From NCBI RefSeq assembly GCF_030247185.1, contig NC_080572.1, positions 39,781,383-39,845,382 on the forward strand: 64,000 nucleotides of DNA. The letters run 5' to 3'. This stretch comes from Malaya genurostris. Taxonomy: Eukaryota > Arthropoda > Insecta > Diptera > Culicidae. Of the stretch, positions 46,111-57,202 are shown piece after piece (position 1 is the first letter of the stretch; every line of letters starts with the position of its first letter). Below the pieces are notes generated by a model. It was not told where the DNA came from, made no database searches, and saw nothing but the letters and a program-made list of their open reading frames with translations. Both the position numbers and the translations under genes were made by a program.

Positions 46111-46820
46111 TACTTGGACTTTCCGAGGAACTGTTGAAATTCTTACACACATTGAAATCACTACTTGGATATCTGCTCTCTGTGATAGAAACTTAACCAC
46201 TTTCCGTAAAACTTGTGTTGCATGCATTTTTTTTGATAGCGTCATATTTCACTTGCGAATGTGTAACGTAGCGATTCGTGGTCGCGCTGTTGCTTCTCTA
46301 GTCTACAATGTTGTTGAAAATGACAGTTTTTCGTTATTGAACGAGTTCCCGTAATTAAAAATAGAAATTAATCTTGTGCAAAGAAAGTAAACGAAGTGAC
46401 ACTCTCATCAGTACTTAGGTCGAAATGAACGTTTTATACAGATATTTCTTACAATAGAATGAGAGAGCGGCCTTCAAGTAAGGATCATGTAAGCATTCGA
46501 ATTGGTTCAAGATAATGGATGAAAGGTAAACCAGTCATGATAACTGAAATATTAATTACAAAATAAAAACAAATTAATTGTTCCTTCAGTTTGCATTTTT
46601 AATATTTAGAAACACATCTCAATACATTTCAAACAGTCGAAATAATCGATTTTAAGTTGCTGGTGATAGTTGAAAACTGAAATGAGAACCGCCACCCTCT
46701 ATTTATCATTACGGTTGGAGAGTGTGTAATCGAGTTGATGTTTATGCCTATTCATTCGCACTTGCTAACTACCCACAGTAAAGACAAGAAATAAAATGAA
46801 ACAAGTAGACTACTTGACAC
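46111..46820. other. Gene-free stretch
   Basis: No gene or repeat boundary was recognised. Confidence 0.4.
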
Positions 46821-47530
46821 TACCCTCTTAGAAAAAAACGTTCAACGGTGGTACTTCGTTGGTTCAATACGTTGGATCGTTGGTCCAATGAAAGTCCAAT
46901 CAATCGTGCAACGAGAGGCTAACACGGGACCTCCGTTTGCCGATTTTGAAACAGACCGTTGAACCGACGACACGACCTGCCACTCGCTTTTAAAACTGTA
47001 TCGTAAATCGAGCTACCCCTCAGTAACTGGTAATGTCAAAATGGAATCGCTTGAAAAAATGTTGGAACTGGCAACACAAGTTGGTAAATTATTGATTTTG
47101 AAAAACAGTTACCAGTAGCCTTGGTAACCACAAAATCACTTCCGGTGAAACTCTCAACGGGTGAGCACGTTGCATCGTGTTAGTCCGGGGAAAATTCGAG
47201 TATTTCGCAAGAAAGAAAGGATTTTCAGCCGTACTTTGACGATTCGACGCAGCCACACAGCGAGATTTTCGCTTGTAGTCAAGTGAAAAGAAAGTCCACT
47301 GGACTATAAACGAAAATTAACTGGCAATATAGCCTTAGTTGCTGTGCCATCAATTCGGCGTCATCTCAAGTGAGGTGACGCCAACCAGAAAGGAAGAAGA
47401 AGAAGAACCACAAAATAAATGTAAACAAAAACAAGAGATTCTCACTGAGTGTAGTTGGCCCGCTGGCAGGTATTAAATTTATTCTTTCAGAGATCTGCCA
47501 TAGCTGCATAATCTGCAGCTTGGCAGTTGC

Positions 47531-48128
47531 ATAATCTTCAGCTTTGCAGCTGGCGCGTTGTATTCTCGACACTTTTGGAGTACTTCTCTCATAACGAATA
47601 TGTAATCCGTAGTGACATACCGTACCGGCAACGCAAATTATTCACTACTAAAAATTTGATTTTGATTGTTTAAGGCAATAAAAAACTTCTCGTGTGTTAT
47701 CTTCAGGGGGAATATATTCATTTAACTAAGCAAAAAATTTAAAACTAGTCCACCAAGTCGATTGAATGTAGATTTTTTGATAACTCGCTCCAGGCGACTT
47801 GTAACTTCACTAGTAATGATACTAACCGAATAATCTTCAGCTTTGCAGCTGGCGCGTTGTATTCTCGACACTTTTGGAGTACTTCTCTCATAACGAATAT
47901 GTAATCCGTAGTGACATACCGTACCGGCAACGCAAATTATTCACTACTAAAAATTTGATTTTGATTGTTTAAGGCAATAAAAAACTTCTCGTGTGTTATC
48001 TTCAGGGGGAATATATTCATTTAACTAAGCAAAAAATTTAAAACTAGTCCACCAAGTCGATTGAATGTAGATTTTTTGATAACTCGCTCCAGGCGACTTG
48101 TAACTTCACTAGTAATGATACTAACCGA
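47531..48128 (+). repeat. Perfect 299-bp tandem duplication
   Basis: 47531-47829 and 47830-48128 appear identical base for base. The unit contains the last COG4-like segment. Either a very recent duplication or an assembly artefact. Confidence 0.92.
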
Positions 48129-48908
48129 ATAATCATAATCCATCATAATTTCTTGGTGTGAGGGCAGTTTTGAACGCCGTTAATAAGGCGTCGACTTGCA
48201 CTGTAAGGCATTATATAAATGTTTCCCCAGCTTCATACGATGCCAACTCTTCCTCAGCGAGGTTGTGATTGTGTTTGATAAATTGGTCAACCCACGGATG
48301 CAAACGAGATTTAAAAAAAATTTGCACGTGCCTGTTCAACGTCACTAGTTTGTAATCGCCCTTGCTGGATTGAACTTTGAAGTGCCGATTGGGCTAGATC
48401 TATGTAACCGGTAGGGTAACCAGATTTCAGAGGTGATTTCAAAACATTTATGAAGTCTAGTTCCAAGCAACTAGCAGCGTTATTAACAACAGCACACACT
48501 CCGTCTAGTGATTGCGTTCCACGTTCCACGTTCCACGTCGAATGCATTTCCGAATAATGAAAAATATATCATCCAACATGATGGAGCATTGCTGCCCCGT
48601 TTCAATGCTGTACAAAATTATCGCTTTCAGGACGCTTTTTTGCCATGAAATAACGCTCTAAAAGTAAATATGTCCCAAGAATTTCCTGCATTTGCGTACT
48701 CAATCGGGACTTTTCAATCAACTCATTTAAAGTTTTTAGCTTTGTTTCCTAAGTATTTGGTTCCAGAGAACTTTTTTCAAGGTCGAACTGAAAACACAAA
48801 GCGATTAGAAATTCATTTATACGAATTATAATATCATTTACACTCACCAAGCATCGGCGTTTGACAAACTTTATATACAATTCAGCCCTGGAATGAATTA
48901 TTGTTATT
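47754..48908 (-). pseudogene. COG4 (conserved oligomeric Golgi subunit 4) gene fragment
   Basis: COG4 is a tethering-complex subunit for retrograde Golgi vesicle traffic. Minus-strand blocks follow the order of the C-terminal third of the protein: IHSRAELYIKFVKRRCL; a 60-nt gt-ag intron (48788-48847); FDLEKSSLEPNT; TQMQEILGTYLLLERYF; DDIFFIIRKCIR; SLDGVCAVVNNAASCLELDF; YPTGYIDLAQ; LHPWVDQFIKHNHNLAEEEL; TAFKTALTPRNYDGL; and KSTFNRLGGLVL. Breaks include a TAG after LEPNT, a frameshift after RPESDN, a triplicated 'ggaacgt' near 48525, a deletion after QARANF and a taa after GETFI. The intact intron shows the copy was not made from mRNA. Identity of the family is confident by recall; the parent gene is not in this window. 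Confidence 0.82.
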
Positions 48909-49538
48909 TTTTGCAGTTTTTTTGCAAGATTTTTAATAACCATGAAATGTGGAATTATTCCACAACTGTTTCAAACTGTTTGTTTATTTATCCTGGTGCT
49001 CCTTGGTAACTAGCTCATAGCAACTTAAACAGTGTTGCTCGAATAGTTAGTTTTTGTCATTTTCAAGGGGTCGCTATATTTATGGTAACTGGTGGTAAAT
49101 CGCTCACGAACACTTTTTATTCCGATTTTTCTTCGGAGTGTCTGGTCGTGTCTTCGGTTGAACCGAATGCCATTTTTTTTTCGTTTAATAAAACCCGGCA
49201 GACAGAGGTCCATTGTTGAACCAATTTTAATATGAGGAGTTGGAACCACGTTGAACTATTTTTACTGGACAATTTCCGAAGTGTTTTTTCCACTTATTTT
49301 TTAAACTAACATCACATACCTGTACAATACTTCTACTTTACGTAGAATAACAACAAATCTTCTTTCTATATGAAGGTATTTTCACACTATTTTTGCAAGA
49401 GAAAAATAATAACAAACTGTTTCAGCAAACTGATCGAATATTTCGTGCAGTATGTTGTTCAACAAACGCTCACCGACCAACAAAATAGAACCGACTGCTG
49501 AGAGGGTACAAGCTGAGCAAGCAAAACTTCAAGTGACT

Positions 49539-50500
49539 ACACTCAGAAAAATCCTCACTTCAATGCTACGTGAAAACGTATGTGATTTTTATCCATAGAA
49601 CTTTTCTTGTAATACTTATGTGAAGTATAGATAGCACAGAATGAACTCTTAGTCCACATTTGTATCACGTAGTATCTACGTCACTTTTTTCGTAGACTCT
49701 ATAAAATACTTTTGTGAAATTTATACAAAGTTCATTTAAATTGTGCTGTAAAATTTATTTCATCTGAACTTACTTTTTACCAGAATTTTACCTAATAGTC
49801 ACAATATTTTCATGTAATTGTTACTATAAAGTTCTGTATTGAAACTTAATAATGTATATTGGTATTAAAAACTAATAGATTACATAGTCTGTTGGACATA
49901 ACATTGCGATAAATATTGTTCGCACGCAGATATTCTGAAAATTTTACTTTTAAATTCGTTTCTGTTGAATCACTTTCGAAAAATATCAAAAATATAGAAT
50001 GCATTGTTCTAAATCCTTTCTCCGGAGCAGCTAAACTGAAGCAAACATTGTTCCCTTTAAGGAATGCATTCAGCTGAAACTAGTAGTTCAAGATGTGATT
50101 TATGTGCTGGAACACAATCTAGAGGATTTGCCTTTTGAACTCCGCTGTAGAAAAAAACAAAATTGAATTGTGTTTCAGTTTCGTATTTTTGGAGCACAGA
50201 ATTCGCGTAATGCCAATTGGCCATGCAAATAAGTTGTTGAAGATTGGGTTCACAGAGCCATTTAGTAAACTCACTAAATGGTAAATTATACTTCTGCTTG
50301 GTACTAATATTAGATCTGAAAGTATAATAAAAATTAGCTAAACTTCAAAACTGTCGATAAAATCAATGAGAAATTATTTACCCTAAAATCACTGTGATAA
50401 ATACCGTAGAAGCGTCAAAAGGGACTTGGCCTATGTTGTTTGTTCTAGATTTTTCAACTGACGCCATATTGCGGGCACAAAATGAACATGACAAAATGAA
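49539..50500. mobile_element. Family H TIR-like element, copy 1 (right end unclear)
   Basis: 'acactcagaaaaatcctcac' and 'ctacgtgaaaacgtatgtga' match the inverted right end and the left part of the element at 54180-55100. The matching far end was not found, so the extent is a guess. Confidence 0.4.
50057..50315 (-). other. Exon-like open frame, unidentified
   Basis: On the minus strand a polypyrimidine-like acceptor 'atactttcag' precedes about 85 open codons with non-random composition, for example YNLPFSEFTKWLCEPNLQQL and MANWHYANSVLQKY, ending at taa. No family was recognised. It may be another captured host exon. Confidence 0.35.
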
Positions 50501-50576
50501 TTCAAGTAAGTGAGTGACACATAAAATATATGTGACAACAGCAATAATTCTGACAGAGTTGAAAGAGAGAGTGATT

Positions 50577-50625
50577 AAAGAGAAACTATCACTTGCTTAT
50601 ACGCCCTAATGAAAAATCAAGAATT
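50577..50625 (+). repeat. Lone terminus of family K
   Basis: 'cacttgcttatacgccctaa' with flanks matches the 53-bp inverted ends of the element at 60358-62172, with a few differences. Confidence 0.8.
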
Positions 50626-50789
50626 GACGATGAATTCTGGGAGCTTCGACAATAAAAGTAAAATGAATGAGAAGGGATATGCTGACAGTCAACGGCAATA
50701 AATTTCATTTTCATCTAATAATATTCGATTGAAATGAAGTTTTATCGCACTGGTGTGTACAATTCGAAGAATCATTCGATACGATCAAT

Positions 50790-51200
50790 TTTCTCGGATG
50801 GCTGTACGGATTTCCACAAGCTTAGGCTCATTTGAATTGTGGATCAAATATTAGATTGTTGATCAAATTCGAAGATCAAGTGGCTGTCACTTCCGGTACC
50901 GAAGTTATATTGGTATAAGTGACGTAACCGACAAAACGCAATTTATTCTATCCGCACTTTTGTTTTGGAAAGTACCCAATGATCAAGTTCAAATGCATTA
51001 TTGCTGATTTCTGTTTCGATAATATTTTCGAATATACGAAATTAGCATTGAGTCATGCTTTTCTGAACTAACCTCTGAATGAATTTGTGTTGAAAATCAG
51101 CCCAAATTCGTGTCATTGTCGATTATCCTATCGAAAAATATGTTTTATTAAAACTGAATGACAAGAGAAAGGCAGTATCACACCACAAGGTGAATCAAGA
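50790..51200 (+). repeat. Family E repeat, second subtype
   Basis: 'gatcaaattcgaagatcaag' and tail 'cacaccacaaggtgaatcaa' match 16924-17470. Confidence 0.7.
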
Positions 51201-51807
51201 TTAGATGAATTGAGATCCTTCTGAACAACATGTAGGAAATAGTTTTTTTTTGAAATTCTGTTGATTAGCAAGAATGTTTGCAAAGTGGAATCGTCTTTCC
51301 TGAATTAAAAATAACTTTGTATTTATATATCAACAGAAACATGGTTTCTAATGTCGAGATTTTGCAATGATAGGATTTGAACGAGTGGGCATGGGTTGAC
51401 AAAATCCTATCCTGATAGAAGACATCAGATCAAAATCTTTATTTTAAAAAAAATGTACAAGGTGTGTTCGGAATACATAAGAAACAGATGATGATCATGT
51501 AAATTTTTAGAAAAATAATGATATATATTCTAGTCGTAGAAACGCCGTTGATCAGATATTTGTTCAATTCTTAGCTAGCCAGGAGCAACTGCTTTAAAAT
51601 TAGTAACGCGTCCAGCTGAAGTAAGATTTTTTTCATAGTCAACAATGTGGTTATCGTTATATATATTAATAAATGTAAATACAGTAATAATTTAACTAGA
51701 ATTATATTAGCCGATTGCCCGGCAGTTTACTCAAAGTAACTATTTTGGGAATCTAGTAAGTAACGAATAAAAATCGAAACGTATAATAAAAAAAATGCAA
51801 CTCATCC
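51201..51807. other. 3' flank of Gnb1l
   Basis: No gene was seen. The 3' untranslated region of Gnb1l lies here, but no clear polyadenylation signal was found on its strand. Confidence 0.4.
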
Positions 51808-52659
51808 TTAGTTATACAGATTCCAGAGCGATATTTGCCCATCAGAACCGGCTGCCGCCATGATGACCGCCTTCCACATGGATACTTTTTCGTCCGAAAA
51901 GACAATGTCCATAAGTTCGCCTTTGTGCTCAGTAAGTACGGCTAGGGGCCGTAGACTTTTCCAGGAAAATATCCGAATTCTCCCATCCCAGCCGGCACTA
52001 GCGAACACCTTTAAGTCTTTGCGGATCTTCAGCCGGTGAACTCCGGGGTTTTTAATAATTATCATAGACTTTTTCTCTAATTCAAATGTTTTGCGGTCGA
52101 TTGAGAAGACAGTAATTTCGTTAGAAGATCCTCCACAGACACCCCGGTTCGTGACTGGATCGTAATCCAGATCCATCGGGCATTCATTACGATATAACTG
52201 TAAATGGGTCATCGGTTTGAATGTAGTCAGGTCCCAGAGAATGATGGTACCGGATTCATAACCGGCCAGTAAGTAGATGCCACCTTCTAGCTCGATAGGT
52301 GTTAAACACATCACCGTACCTAGCGGAGGGAGCAACGGGTGTCTTTTTCCATTTACTGTCGGCTCACACAACTTTTCACGTTCGCAAAAAGTACGTGCGC
52401 AAAGAATTGAGATGTTCGGTCCATTCTTAGGAATTATCACAGTCGACGGTATGGCCGGGTTACGCGAGCCGAGGTAAACAAAACGACAGAAACCAACGTG
52501 ACCTGTTACGATCTCGTGTCGAAGAACATACGCCGAATTGGTCAGTTCCCACAGTTTCACGTAGCCTTCCTTTTCCTGAGTGATCAAGGCATCTTCGGTG
52601 TGTGCGATATTGATGATGGGACTGGTGCCCACTGACAGTTGATAGCTGGTTCGGTTGCT
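51808..52659 (-). CDS. Gnb1l: Gnb1l exon 2
   Basis: Acceptor 'tttttcactcag' precedes AGC AAC CGA (SNRTSYQLSVGT). 283 codons run to the stop, with most WD units. Confidence 0.9.
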   Translation of the reverse strand, partial: SNRTSYQLSVGTSPIINIAHTEDALITQEKEGYVKLWELTNSAYVLRHEIVTGHVGFCRFVYLGSRNPAIPSTVIIPKNGPNISILCARTFCEREKLCEPTVNGKRHPLLPPLGTVMCLTPIELEGGIYLLAGYESGTIILWDLTTFKPMTHLQLYRNECPMDLDYDPVTNRGVCGGSSNEITVFSIDRKTFELEKKSMIIIKNPGVHRLKIRKDLKVFASAGWDGRIRIFSWKSLRPLAVLTEHKGELMDIVFSDEKVSMWKAVIMAAAGSDGQISLWNLYN

Positions 52660-53196
52660 CTGAGTGAAAAAAAAGTGAAAACAATATTTTTAGGTCCGAG
52701 TTTAAGAAGATTTGATTGCTAATCTAATCAGATTTCTTTTAGCAGTCACTGACAATTTCTAATGCTATTGTATTTTTGTAATTGACTTAGCCTGGCCTAT
52801 CTGCTTATTAAATTTCATGAAATTTTTACAGTTAATTTTCTTATTGATTCTTCTCATTTTCACCCAATCAGAAATATTTTGTATTTGAAAATTAAACGCA
52901 GATTAGGGAATGATGCACACAACAGAAAAATTCCCATATATATATTATTTCCCACAATTATTGAAACAAATGTGTGATGTCTTTCGAGTATGAATTCCGT
53001 TATCATTTCAGGACATTTTTGTGAAAAAATAATTTCGTATAGATTGTCATCGCCTTACCTGTAGATCCCACAGTTGGACGGTACCCTTAGTAGTACCAGC
53101 ATGCAGCCGTTCGGAACTATGGAAGCACAACGAGCGAAATGAGCAGAGATCCGGAGATTTCAAACAGTAAACGGGATCTGGCGGAAGCAGTGCCAT
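51808..53196 (-). CDS. Gnb1l: Gnb1l, WD40 protein (G-protein beta subunit-like 1)
   Basis: A WD40 beta-propeller protein; the human counterpart supports stability of PIKK kinases such as ATR. Exon 1 is 53059-53196 and exon 2 is 51808-52659, joined in phase 0. They give 329 residues, close to the 327 of human GNB1L. Visible WD units end in VQLWDL (about 45), VKLWEL (about 85), IILWDL (about 190), a less typical GVCGGSSNEITVFSID, ASAGWDGRIRIFSW, and the terminal GSDGQISLWNLYN. The start MALLPPDPVYCLKSPD fits the family and has no upstream in-frame alternative. The frame is intact, so the gene looks functional. It ends with taa at 51808-51810. Confidence 0.93.
52660..53058 (-). other. Gnb1l intron (399 nt)
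   Basis: Donor 'ctacag|gtaagg' and acceptor 'tttcactcag' on the minus strand. No element inside. Confidence 0.88.
53059..53196 (-). CDS. Gnb1l: Gnb1l exon 1
   Basis: 46 codons from ATG (53196) to VQLWDLQ. The donor gtaagg is strong. Confidence 0.9.
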
Positions 53197-53857
53197 CTTG
53201 TTACTGTTATGTTATTGAGCAATCAGCTGTTTTCTAGCAGTCTAATACGCAATTGATTTTTCCGATCCGAAACGGGCAATTCGAATAATAGTTTTAACCG
53301 GTCTACCTATAGATATATTCCATCGTCGATAGAGGATCAGTCGGGAGTTTAGTGACCCCACAATATGCTTTTGATCGAACGCCACGGATTTAGAAGTTGC
53401 TGCGAAGAGAAAAGCTTTTTCTTCTTCCTTTAGGTTGCAAGCCCAATCACGTCAATCACTTTTCCTTACAACCTTCACCACAACTACACCGAAATATGTG
53501 CAAAAAATTGAGATGTTTTCATTAGATTTCGCCGCTTTCTCCTGCAGTCAGTTGCCAGGTTGCCAGATTAATCTGATAAATGCCAGATTTTTCTCGCTTC
53601 GGCAGACACTCTAACGAACCAGATCTTTTGCCAGATTTTACAAATTTTCCATGATATTGTTAGATCTCACCGGATCTTAATGGTTTTGGTTTGTATACGA
53701 TAGGTGGTGAGACCTTTTTGTTGTTTATTGAGAATGAAGCCTGGTCAAAATTTCCTTGTATATAATTGGACCCTGACAAATTCAGATAAACTTTTACGAC
53801 AAATTAAAAAAAATGATTTGGCATCCCTGCCTACAGTTTTAATTTAGAGATGGCAAA

Positions 53858-53934
53858 TATCGACAATAATCGGTTATCGATAATATCGATACTGTGCAGT
53901 CCGATATCGATATTATCGATAAATATCGATAATT
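53858..53934. promoter_or_regulatory. Cluster of TATCGATA-like sites upstream of Gnb1l
   Basis: Six 'atcgata' motifs occur in about 75 bp, roughly 0.7 kb upstream of the Gnb1l start codon. TATCGATA is the core bound by DREF/BEAF in flies. The same motif abounds in the hAT-like repeat at 61179, so a repeat origin is likely. Confidence 0.35.
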
Positions 53935-54179
53935 TTGTCAGACGAATCGCTTTAGCAGTGGGGTTCAGGGATGCCAGGTCATTTTTTCAAAAATCTGATC
54001 AAGCCAAAAACCTGTCTGTGAAAATCTGTGTCCGTTTCCCGTACCATAATAGCATATCGAAATCAATGTGGTGATAAAAAAAAGCTTTTCTCTCTACCGC
54101 TCTGTACTTTTTGGTGCTAAACTGTGCTCGATTTAAAAAATCTGTGATTTATTCCAGAATCTGTGATCATTTTCATGTG

Positions 54180-55100
54180 ATCATCTGTGATTATAGTTAC
54201 GTGAAAAGTTATGTGAATATTTTCCACCCTACTTTTCACGTAGGTTTTAATGGACTGGCATTTAAAAACTGTTTAATGCATAATCCAGTATAAGCTACGT
54301 GTTTCATAGGTAAAATATAATGTACTGCTCATATCACATTTACTTATCAGTTAATATAAAATTTAGATACCAGAGAATTACTATTTTATATACTTGTTGA
54401 AGTCAAAAGGAGATTTCAGATTTTTATATAAATCTAGGAAATGAAAAATACCATGAAAAATAAACCATTTATTTGAGAAAATTAGCATAGTATTTTAACG
54501 GCTGAAAATATAAAGCAACTAACGACGTCGTGGGATCTCGAATTGACAAGCCTTCAGAAATCGTTTTGTTTTCACTGCCACCCAACCGAAGCTGAAGTCG
54601 AGATCCAAGAACTCCCACAACACTACCGATGCAGGTTGAGTTCGCATTACATGGGTCCAGTGTCTCTAGCTTCATACCGATTCTGAACTCGTTTTTCGGT
54701 TGACCAATGGCCTGTTTGAAGCATTCGACAGGAGCGGGCACACTTCCGGATTCACGCAGGCACTCGGTTCAATCGAACACATGGAAACTTTCATACTGGA
54801 ATGGTCCGGCCGATGTAGTAAAAAATTGCAAATAAATGCCATTTCTCTCAAATATTTACACTACTCACACTTTGAGGGCCACTGTTCGCCATTTTCAAAT
54901 TCGAGTTTTTCACACTGGAAATTCACGTAGATTGTTCGACGTTTGGTCAATTCACGTAAATCTTATGTGATGACTCTATTCATTTTAGGGGATGTTCGTG
55001 TAACATTCAATTTCGTCACGTAAAACATTCAATTTGACATTTGAAATCAGTTTACGTGATTTTTCAAGTGAATCGAACGTGAATTTTTATTTGAGTGTGT
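54180..55100. mobile_element. Family H TIR-like element carrying an MBT fragment
   Basis: The right end, in reverse, reads 'acacactcaaataaaaattc' followed by repeated 'cacgtaaa' motifs. The left part 'ttacgtgaaaagttatgtga' matches family H copy 1. The left terminus itself is eroded. No transposase was seen. Confidence 0.45.
54469..54800 (-). pseudogene. MBT-repeat gene fragment (Scm/L3MBTL-like)
   Basis: MBT repeats bind methyl-lysine in Polycomb-type chromatin proteins. The minus strand encodes most of one repeat: FD*TECLRESGSVPAPVECF, FRIGMKLETLDP, then TCIGSVVGVLGSRLQLRLGG and SENK. The expected Trp is a TGA stop, and the segment after SENK no longer resembles FWRLVD. A possible splice acceptor (accattccag) precedes it near 54803. 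Which MBT protein it came from (Scm, L3MBTL, Sfmbt) cannot be settled by eye. Its position within family H sequence suggests capture. Confidence 0.75.
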
Positions 55101-55189
55101 GAAACACATTAATCTGTGAACCTGGCATCCATGGTGGGGTTAGCGAGGACAGATAGCAAATAGCAAATACTCGAACCGTCTTGCAGCGT

Positions 55190-56370
55190 TACCAGGTCAT
55201 TTTCCCAAAAATCTGTATTCGGTGCAAAGATGCCATTTATACAGATTTATCTGTATTATACAGATTTTTACATGCGCATACAGATTTAATACAGAGTACA
55301 GATTTCTTACAGATTTCTTAAATTTAATACAGATTTATACAGATTTCACCAAAAGTATTAGGGAAAAATTGAACTATCTATTAGTATTTGAGCTATCTAT
55401 TAGTATTTGATTGCAATGACGAGATAAACGTTTAGGAATCAACGTACAAATCACTTTTTAAAATATATATTTTTTGTGCAGATATTTAATGAAGAACACT
55501 GAAATCCATTGATATTAAAATTTATAACTAAATTGAACTTAAAAGTTAGACAAGTCTTGGCATCGTGAAACATTATTGCCAGACTGACAGTTGTATTACG
55601 TTGCATATTGGGATTTGGAAATCCATCTCTACTTATGAAGTGAACATTTTCAAATAAGACAAGTATATGGCACCATAATTCAATTGTTGTTGATAGGAAA
55701 AAACTATAAAATTTCGTCGATGAATATAATATAAGATATGAAATTTAATCTACCACTCTATAACCATAATCTATTGGAATAATAACATAACTTTTAACAT
55801 AATTGTATTGTAGAAATTTCATTTTATTAGCGAATACAGATAAATACAGACATTTCATACGAATCAATACAGATTTTCTATGAAAATATCTGGCATCTCT
55901 GATTCGGTGCAAAAATTTATTTGTACCATATCGGTATCAGAATCTCTTCAACCTAAGTACCAGGAAAATGTCACCAAGGCTTATTTAGGTGAGCTCCCAC
56001 GACAACCTTTTCTCATGCCTAGGGCCGCCGAGGGGAGGGGGAAGGGAATCCCCCCGGAATGGACTTTTTAGGGGTAATCATATCTCAGGACCTTTTTTTT
56101 CGCTCATTCAATCCTACAAAATAGAGTCAGGTCGTTTGTTTTTGCTCACTAAACGAAGGGACCCGTATTGAAATAATCCCGGGCCCGGTTTTTTCTCCCG
56201 ACGACCCTGCTCAAGTCTATCCAAACTAAAAAAAATCGGGATTTATCTGAATGATCCCTAAATTATCGGGGTATTTTGGGAGTAAATATCTGTATTGCGG
56301 TATAGAGGTCAAAAATCTGTATTAATATCGAGAAATCGGTATACCTGGCAACGTTGGCTTCATGTTTTGA
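55190..56370. repeat. Low-complexity 'cagattt' repeat region
   Basis: Dense 'acagattta' and 'tctgtatt' motifs at 55200-55340, 55840-55910 and 56290-56360, with 'tggca' at their edges, form related MITE-like repeats. Between them lies a GC-rich insert at 55990-56230 ('gggccgccgaggggaggg'). Confidence 0.5.
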
Positions 56371-56604
56371 AATCTAGTGTCGTTCTACATTGTTTAAACT
56401 CACCAGCGCTGCCAACTTATGCCAAGATTTTTAGACTCGATGCAGGAATACAGATATGCTCTTTTAAAATACCGATATTTCAATTTTCATACAGATAAAT
56501 ACCGATTTTCTGTTTTTGTGTTTGGTTCCATAGAGGGGAGCCACTTTTTTGCTCGTAAAATCAGTTTTCTCACTGAACCGATATTTGATTTTTCGAGATA
56601 GCCA

Positions 56605-56760
56605 CATTGCCGCGAAACTGAATTACCGGTAGCGACATCTGCAAATGAAAAATGGAACCAAGAAAAGGAGGGTTCTTCCGAAAATTTTCAAATCGCCAGT
56701 TGTAATTTACAACAATTTTCTCGTTTATTCCATAGTACAAGTAAGTATCAACAATAAAAG
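56605..56760 (+). repeat. Dispersed repeat L, copy 1
   Basis: 'taccggtagcgacatctgca' and 'agttgtaatttacaacaatt' match 58720-58850. A third piece, 'tggcatattgccgcgaaact', occurs at 57012. Confidence 0.65.
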
Positions 56761-57202
56761 TAAACTCGGAATAGAAGAAAATTGATTTCAAGGTGATTAC
56801 TACTACTTTTCTTAGTGTAAACTACGATTAAACATGGAATATCTTCAGAAATGTGTGAAATTGGGTAAGGTTAGGTTTATTCGGACCAACATTTTTTTTA
56901 AACAGAAACCAGTGTAATATGAATTTCTCGAGTGCTAGAATGTTTAGCGATCGTGTACTGTTCATTTTGGATGTTTTATTTGTTATTTCCGGGCATTTCA
57001 AAAACGGTATTGGCATATTGCCGCGAAACTGAACCAAATACAATTTATAATAAGGAATACTTCGACAAATTTTCAAGGACACATTTTGCATCGTGCGGTA
57101 CACTGTCATGATACACTGTCAGAGTGACAATGTACTTTAACGAGTTTTCTATAAAACTAGCAACACTGAAGGGTAAGAACAAGTTCACTATAGTTAGGGC
57201 AT

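Larger units (their letters stand above)
46821..49508. mobile_element. Inverted-repeat element carrying a COG4 fragment
   Basis: Outer ends 'taccctcttag' (46821-46831) and 'ctgagagggta' (49498-49508) are inverted. Inside them, diverged inverted arms of 200-370 bp are visible (46830-47200 against 48960-49266). Matching blocks include 'aacgttcaacggtgg' against 'agttcaacgtgg', 'ggacctccgtttgccg' against 'ggacctctgtctgccg', and 'gacacgacctgccactc' against 'gacacgaccagacactc'. No transposase was found. The unique interior is COG4 pseudogene sequence. The exact ends and target-site duplication are uncertain. Confidence 0.55.

Noticed and set aside
54469..54741. Functional MBT gene
   Set aside because: An upstream stop at the conserved Trp and loss of the rest of the domain mark it as a fragment.
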